Of a DNA stretch of 9,945 nucleotides, positions 6,559 to 9,945 are shown piece by piece. The notes below the pieces were generated by a model. It was not told the DNA's origin. It made no database searches and worked only from the letters and a program-made list of their open reading frames with translations. Made by a program: the position numbers and the translations under genes. The DNA is from Treponema sp. (GTDB lineage Bacteria; Spirochaetota; Spirochaetia; Treponematales; Breznakiellaceae), in contig JAIRZS010000233.1 in the NCBI GenBank assembly GCA_031267115.1, positions 1-9,945 of the forward strand. Direction: 5' to 3'. Every line of letters begins with the position of its first letter. Positions within the stretch are counted from its first letter, which is position 1.

Positions 6559-8236
6559 AACCGGCGGCCGGTTCCTTTTCCGCAAGCTTCTTCACGCCGG
6601 AGACGGCTACCATGATGCCCAGGAGCAGGAGCAGCACCGCGAAGATAAGCTGGAGGCCGTCCGCGCCGAAAGCAAAGCTGCCGTCCGTGATCCTGCCGAA
6701 TTTCTGGCGGACAGTGAACACCAGCGCGGTAAAGGTAACGGCCAGCATGATGAACATGGGTCCCCAGAGCATCCAGCCCTGGCGGTGGGTCTTCTTCAGG
6801 AATACCGCGCAGGATATCAGGGCCAGGGCGGCAAGCAGCTGGTTCGCCGAGCCGAAAAGAGGCCAGATGGTGGCGTAACCCAAAACCGCCAGGAGATAGC
6901 CTACGACAAGGGTCGCGATGGTGGCGACATACTTATTGGCAAGGAATTTAAAGAGAGGCGGGGCGGCTTTGCCGTCGTTCTGGTCTTCGGTAAAGAGTTC
7001 CTGGAACGCGAGCCTGCCCACCCGGGCTACCGAGTCAAGGGAGGTTATCGCGAAGGCGGACACCGACAGGGAAATCAGGGTAAAGATGACGTTCGCGGGG
7101 AGGCCGAGCCTGGTGAGGAAGCCCGCGACCGCGGTGGCGAACACCTGGGGCGGGGTCACGATGCCTTCGGGAAGCTTGCCGTTTACCGTGATGGCGCTTA
7201 CGGCGATAAGGGCGATGATTGCCAGGAGGCTTTCCACCAGCATGGCGCCGAAAGATATAGGGAGCATGTGGCGCTCGTTTTCGATCTGCTTGGAGGCGGT
7301 CCCCGAAGCTACCAGGGAATGGAAGCCCGATACAGCGCCGCAGGCCACGGTAACGAACAGGATGGGAAAGAGGTAGTTGTTCCCCACCTTAAAGCCCACA
7401 AAGGCCGGAATATTTACCGGCGGCGCGCTGAATACGACGCCGACAAAGGCGGCGATCAGCATAGCCACAAGGAGGAAGGAGTTAAGGTAATCCCGGGGCT
7501 GGAGCAGTACCCAGATCGGGGTAACCGAGGCGATAAAGATATAGACAAACACAACATAGAGCCAGATGTCCTTGGCGACATAAACGGGGAAAAGAAGCCC
7601 CAGGGCTATGCAGAGTACCAGCATCGCCACCGCCATAACGCCGCACATGACCCCGTTGGTTTTGAGTTTCCGCATCAGGTAACCCAGCAATACCGCGACC
7701 GCGATAAAGAGCAGGGAGGTAGTCGCCACCGAAGCGTTGGCCTCGATCCTTTCCCCCGCGGCGCCGAATCCCCCGAAAGTCCCCGCCACAATGTCGGCAA
7801 AGGCGGCCACCACCAGGATCGAAAAGAGCCATACGAAGACCAGGAAGAGCCTTTTCCCGGTCCGGCCAATATAAGTTTCAATAATATAGCCGATAGTCTT
7901 CCCCTTGTTCTTGACCGAGGCGTAAAGGGAAGCGAAATCCTGGACCGCGCCGAAAAACACCCCGCCGATAAGCACCCAGAGCATAACGGGCAGCCACCCG
8001 AACATTGCCGCCTGGATAGGCCCGTTGATAGGCCCCGCCCCCGCTATCGACGCGAATTCGTGGCCGAACACCACCGAAGGCCGCGTAGGCACATAATCGA
8101 CCCCGTCCTCCAGTTCATAGGCGGGGGTCTTCCTTTTGGGGTCAATGCCCCATTTTTTCGCCAGCCAGCGCCCGTAGACCAGATAGGCCAAAAGGAGCAC
8201 CACCGCGGCGATAATAAGCATGAGTAATCCGTTCAT
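6557..8236 (-). CDS. cstA: CstA-family carbon starvation/peptide or pyruvate transporter
   Basis: 559-residue inner-membrane protein made almost entirely of hydrophobic helices. Family hallmarks are DYVPTRPSVVFGHEFASIAG followed by AGPINGP (about 47-73), WVLLQPRDYLNS (242-252), SGFHSLVASGTASKQ (303-317), TSLDSVARVGR (398-408) and WPLFGSANQLLAALAL (458-473). Known relatives import peptides (E. coli CstA) or pyruvate (BtsT). E. coli members are about 700 residues, so this is one of the shorter forms lacking much of the C-terminal region, with no sign of truncation. The ATG at 8236 has GGAGG (8241-8245 on the minus strand) only 4 nt away; the next Met, at residue 6, is too far from it. The gene converges on ftsK and is preceded by MITE copy C. 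Substrate cannot be read from sequence. Confidence 0.93.
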   Translation of the reverse strand: MNGLLMLIIAAVVLLLAYLVYGRWLAKKWGIDPKRKTPAYELEDGVDYVPTRPSVVFGHEFASIAGAGPINGPIQAAMFGWLPVMLWVLIGGVFFGAVQDFASLYASVKNKGKTIGYIIETYIGRTGKRLFLVFVWLFSILVVAAFADIVAGTFGGFGAAGERIEANASVATTSLLFIAVAVLLGYLMRKLKTNGVMCGVMAVAMLVLCIALGLLFPVYVAKDIWLYVVFVYIFIASVTPIWVLLQPRDYLNSFLLVAMLIAAFVGVVFSAPPVNIPAFVGFKVGNNYLFPILFVTVACGAVSGFHSLVASGTASKQIENERHMLPISFGAMLVESLLAIIALIAVSAITVNGKLPEGIVTPPQVFATAVAGFLTRLGLPANVIFTLISLSVSAFAITSLDSVARVGRLAFQELFTEDQNDGKAAPPLFKFLANKYVATIATLVVGYLLAVLGYATIWPLFGSANQLLAALALISCAVFLKKTHRQGWMLWGPMFIMLAVTFTALVFTVRQKFGRITDGSFAFGADGLQLIFAVLLLLLGIMVAVSGVKKLAEKEPAAG

Positions 8237-8258
8237 ATATCCTCCATCATTAAGATAA

Positions 8259-8287
8259 TATGTAACTATTCAGTCCACCCTTGTCAA
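8259..8287 (-). promoter_or_regulatory. Candidate cstA promoter spanning the MITE edge
   Basis: On the minus strand a perfect TTGACA (8287-8282) lies inside copy C. After 17 nt comes TACATA (8264-8259), which straddles the element's terminal repeat and flanking DNA. A better -10 match, TATTAT (8260-8255), would need a 21-nt spacer. The leader before the GGAGG would be short. Confidence 0.45.
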
Positions 8288-8435
8288 TAAATGCCAAGCG
8301 GGGGTAGCTCGAAAAAAATGACAGTTTTTTTCGAGCGGAGGGGGTCCAGGCCCCCTCGTTCAACCGGATATGGCACAAAGTCTTGACAAGACTTTGTGCG
8401 GAGTGGGGGCTTTAGCCCCCCGACTGAATTGTTAA
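8262..8435. mobile_element. MITE-like element, copy C
   Basis: 174 bp bounded by GTAACTATTCAG (8262-8273) and CTGAATTGTTAA (8424-8435), which are inverted repeats. Flanks GATAATAT (8254-8261) and AATAATAC (8436-8443) agree at 6 of 8 positions, consistent with a degraded 8-bp duplication. The interior differs from A and B and consists largely of hairpins: TCGAAAAAAA/TTTTTTTCGA near 8309-8335, GGGGG/CCCCC near 8341-8355, a 27-nt palindrome at 8373-8399, and GGGGGCTTTAGCCCCC near 8405-8420. No coding region. Confidence 0.7.
8373..8399. repeat. 27-nt perfect palindrome within copy C
   Basis: GCACAAAGTCTTG, one central A, then CAAGACTTTGTGC: 13-bp arms matching exactly. It lies about 137 nt upstream of the cstA start. 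It could be an RNA hairpin or a dimeric-protein binding site, but its place among other hairpins in copy C suggests it belongs to the element's structure. Confidence 0.6.
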
Positions 8436-8514
8436 AATAATACAAAAGTTCATAATATAGCAGAATCAGCGGCATGCCTAGCAGTTTTCCCGGCGGCTTC
8501 GTATTCCTGTCCGG

Positions 8515-8621
8515 AATTTGGGCGCATCCGGCCCTGCGGGCCGGACCGGGCTATACGCTCCAACAAAAACGCTCGAGCGTTTTTGTTCCGCTTCTATCCC
8601 TTGCGCGGGGCGGAATCCGCC
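8515..8621 (-). repeat. Structured repeat SR, copy 3
   Basis: Read on the minus strand: hairpin GGCGG-ATT-CCGCC (8621-8609); box 1 GCGCAAGGGATAGAAGCGG (8606-8588); hairpin 1, a perfect 26-nt palindrome AACAAAAACGCTC/GAGCGTTTTTGTT (8587-8562); box 2 GAGCGTATAGCCCGGTCC; hairpin 2 TCCGGCCC-GCA-GGGCCGGA (8545-8527); box 3 GGATGCGCCCAAATT ending at 8515. It is the shortest and cleanest copy. It lies between the divergent cstA and exported-protein genes and points toward cstA. The remaining 8444-8514 shows no recognisable feature. Confidence 0.78.
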
Positions 8622-8657
8622 ATATTTTTTTGTAGAAAAGCAAGATTTTTGTATATT

Positions 8658-8699
8658 TTGAAAAAAACCTCTGTACTTTTTTCTAAAATAAGGTAGAAT
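8658..8699 (+). promoter_or_regulatory. AT-rich promoter region of the exported-protein gene
   Basis: TTGAAA (8658-8663) precedes several possible -10 boxes: TTCTAA at 17 nt spacing (8681), TAAAAT (8684-8689) and TAGAAT (8694-8699). None has ideal spacing together with a strong match, so only the region can be named. The leader to the ATG would be about 80 nt. Confidence 0.35.
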
Positions 8700-8776
8700 G
8701 ATATGAAAACATGACCGGCGCGTTGGGAGTTTCCTTAGAGCGCCCTAAGAACTTATTATCAAACGAGGTAACAGGT

Positions 8777-9430
8777 ATGAAACGTATCGTTTTCTTGCTA
8801 GCCGTTATTTGCTTGGTGACTCTTGCGTACGGCCAGTCGAACAGCATTCCGGATTATCAGGCTGCGTCAGGCAGCTGGGCTGTATCCGGAAACCGGCTCT
8901 ATCAGAATGACGCGGCGGCTCGTCTCGCAAAAATCAACATCAACGCGCCCCAAAGCGGCCCCATGCTTTACGAATTCAACGCCCGCTATGAATCGGGCGC
9001 CGAAGACGGCCACGGCGGGTTCGGCCTCCATGTATTTGGGGACAGGTCTTATCCCTCGGTTTCGTGGGGCAGCGGCAGATCGTATTTGCTGTGGCTCAAT
9101 TACGACGAAAGTCCCGCCAACAGCCGTATCCCCAGGGGATTAAGCGCCCAGATCTACCAGAGCCTTAGCAATTCCCGCATGGATCTGGTGGAAAGCGTAG
9201 ATCTGAACGAATACGCCCCCCTGCTTACCCAGGAAAACCTTTCTTCCGAGGTGCCTTTCAGGATCACGATAGACGGCAATACCGGGGAAGTCCGGGTCTA
9301 CGATCCCACCGACGCCAATCTGGAAAGCTACCGCTATTTCTATATTGACGGCAGCAACACCCCTCTCAGGGGCGACTGGGTCGCGCTCAGAACCAACGGC
9401 ATGAGGCTGTCCTTCGCTTTAGGGCTTTAG
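8777..9430 (+). CDS. Exported protein of unknown function, probable beta-sandwich
   Basis: 217 residues from ATG 8777, preceded by GAGG (8765-8768) at 8 nt. An in-frame ATG at 8711 would add 22 residues before the signal peptide and is less likely. MKR followed by a hydrophobic core and LAYG-QS is a type I signal peptide, with cleavage likely after residue 19. The mature part of about 198 residues is rich in Ser, Gly, Tyr and Asn, has no lipobox, no membrane helix and no cysteine. Phrases such as GSWAVSGNRLYQND, GGFGLHVFGD and ITIDGNTGEVRVYDP resemble concanavalin/LamG-like jelly-roll domains in style; that is inference, and no catalytic motif is seen. It probably acts in the periplasm or at the outer surface. 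The gene stands alone with its own promoter region and terminator. Confidence 0.8.
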   Translation: MKRIVFLLAVICLVTLAYGQSNSIPDYQAASGSWAVSGNRLYQNDAAARLAKININAPQSGPMLYEFNARYESGAEDGHGGFGLHVFGDRSYPSVSWGSGRSYLLWLNYDESPANSRIPRGLSAQIYQSLSNSRMDLVESVDLNEYAPLLTQENLSSEVPFRITIDGNTGEVRVYDPTDANLESYRYFYIDGSNTPLRGDWVALRTNGMRLSFALGL

Positions 9431-9453
9431 CCCAAAGGCCGCAGCAGCATTAC

Positions 9454-9487
9454 AAAAAAGCCCTGATCTTCCGATCAGGGCTTTTTT
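9454..9487 (+). terminator. Intrinsic terminator after the exported-protein gene
   Basis: Perfect 15-bp stem: AAAAAAGCCCTGATC (9454-9468), loop TTCC, GATCAGGGCTTTTTT (9473-9487). The GC core plus T-run downstream and A-run upstream make it effective in both directions. A small hairpin GGGCTTTAGCCC (9422-9433) overlaps the stop codon just before it. Confidence 0.95.
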
Positions 9488-9506
9488 GGCGTAATCATGA
9501 ATTTTC

Positions 9507-9697
9507 GTAACTATTCAGCCGCCTGCGGGGGATAGCGAAAATCGGCGGAATGAAGGGGCTTTTAGCCCCGAAATGAGCCGATTGGGAGCGAAAGGGCTTA
9601 ATGCCGCGACCAGGCGGGAGCGGCTTCCTTACTCCCCTTTGTTAAAGCATTAGAGAACAAGAAAAGTTCTGAAATTACGCTACGACTGAATAATTAC
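9507..9697. mobile_element. MITE-like element, copy B with intact 8-bp duplication
   Basis: 191 bp from GTAACTATTCAG (9507-9518) to CTGAATAATTAC (9686-9697), ends that are inverted repeats of each other. It is flanked on both sides by the identical octamer GAATTTTC (9499-9506 and 9698-9705). It is homologous to copy A over its full length in inverted orientation. An internal hairpin GGGGCTTTTAGCCCC lies at 9555-9569. No transposase. Terminal 5'-GTAA and 8-bp duplications are the hallmarks of the IS66 family, so it is probably moved by an IS66-type transposase encoded elsewhere. Confidence 0.88.
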
Positions 9698-9705
9698 GAA
9701 TTTTC

Positions 9706-9735
9706 TTGACATTATGCCCGGAGTAAGAGTATTAT
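9706..9735 (+). promoter_or_regulatory. Strong sigma70-type promoter
   Basis: TTGACA (9706-9711), 18-nt spacer, TATTAT (9730-9735). It begins one base after the target duplication of copy B, so the element inserted immediately upstream of, or recreated, the promoter of the next gene. Transcription would start near 9742. Confidence 0.75.
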
Positions 9736-9741
9736 ATTAAT

Positions 9742-9901
9742 ATATCCGGCAGTTTTCTTGGGCATTTATCCCCCAAAGCCGGGTCCAGAGGGGCGTCCGG
9801 ATGCCTGGCAGCCTGCTGTGCTTGTGGATTTTTTGCGTATTTATGCAAAAATCCCGATTATCCGGCGTATTTTCGGAATTTGTAAGTAAAAGGAGTAAGC
9901 C
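9742..9901 (+). promoter_or_regulatory. Long structured 5' leader
   Basis: About 160 nt separate the predicted transcription start from the GTG at 9902. It contains TTGGG/CCCAA (about 9758-9776), GC-rich segments, and the inverted repeat GGATTTTTTGC/GCAAAAATCC around a TATTTA-type loop (about 9827-9855). No known riboswitch class is recognised. It could be a regulatory leader or simply untranslated sequence. Confidence 0.4.
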
Positions 9902-9945
9902 GTGAAGTCATTTTTCGTTACAATTTTGAAAATTATCCCCCCCCC
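9902..9945 (+). CDS. Start of an unidentified gene, cut by the window end
   Basis: GTG 9902 is preceded by AAAAGGAG (9888-9895) at 6 nt, a strong ribosome binding site, and lies downstream of a strong promoter. Only 14 codons are visible: M-K-S-F-F-V-T-I-L-K-I-I-P-P. The Lys followed by hydrophobic residues might start a signal peptide or membrane helix, but the early prolines argue against a simple one. The window ends in a run of nine C (9937-9945) that is inside the reading frame and may continue. The product cannot be named. Confidence 0.5.
   Translation, partial: MKSFFVTILKIIPP

Noticed and set aside
6545..8227. 560-codon open frame on the plus strand opposite cstA
   Set aside because: Its translation is highly charged (many Arg, Asp, Gly, His) with no family features, whereas the minus strand gives a complete CstA with all hallmark motifs. 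It is a codon-bias shadow.
8284..8475. 63-codon minus-strand frame across copy C
   Set aside because: It lies within the hairpins of the element and has no ribosome site or recognisable product.

Overview
The window looks like chromosomal DNA of a spirochaete, most likely a GC-rich Treponema-type organism. This is inferred from gene content and style, not from a marker gene: a permissive lipoprotein signal, a LysM/lytic transglycosylase/FtsK cluster, a CstA transporter, AAAGGAG-type ribosome binding sites and long repeat-filled intergenic DNA. No rRNA, tRNA, CRISPR array or transposase gene is visible.

Layout. 1-505 is non-coding: tandem hairpins, one copy of a GC-rich structured repeat (SR1), then a good promoter. 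506-1438 (+) encodes a membrane-anchored LysM protein whose cytoplasmic N-terminus resembles the substrate-binding domain of Hsp70/DnaK without its ATPase. 1448-1652 is a MITE-like element (copy A) whose right end runs into the 5' end of a lipoprotein lytic transglycosylase gene (about 1641-3665, +). After a remnant of a related element (D), 3742-6318 (+) encodes an FtsK/SpoIIIE DNA translocase. These three genes share a strand and probably form a cell-wall/division transcription unit. 6319-6556 is a convergent intergenic stretch filled by SR2. 6557-8236 (-) encodes a short CstA-type transporter. 8237-8776 holds MITE copy C, where the cstA promoter seems to lie, SR3 and an AT-rich promoter region. 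8777-9430 (+) encodes an exported protein of unknown function, followed by a textbook terminator. 9507-9697 is MITE copy B with a perfect 8-bp target duplication. A strong promoter, a leader of about 160 nt and the first 14 codons of a new gene ending in a run of C close the window.

The most interesting signals are: (1) the Hsp70-SBD/TM/LysM protein; (2) a family of short non-autonomous elements with GTAAC...TTCAG ends and 8-bp duplications, the pattern of IS66, two of which seem to have been taken over as a start codon/signal peptide and as a promoter; (3) a three-copy repeat with fixed sequence boxes and hairpins whose sequences differ while pairing is kept; and (4) a poly-C tract in the opening codons of the gene at the window end.
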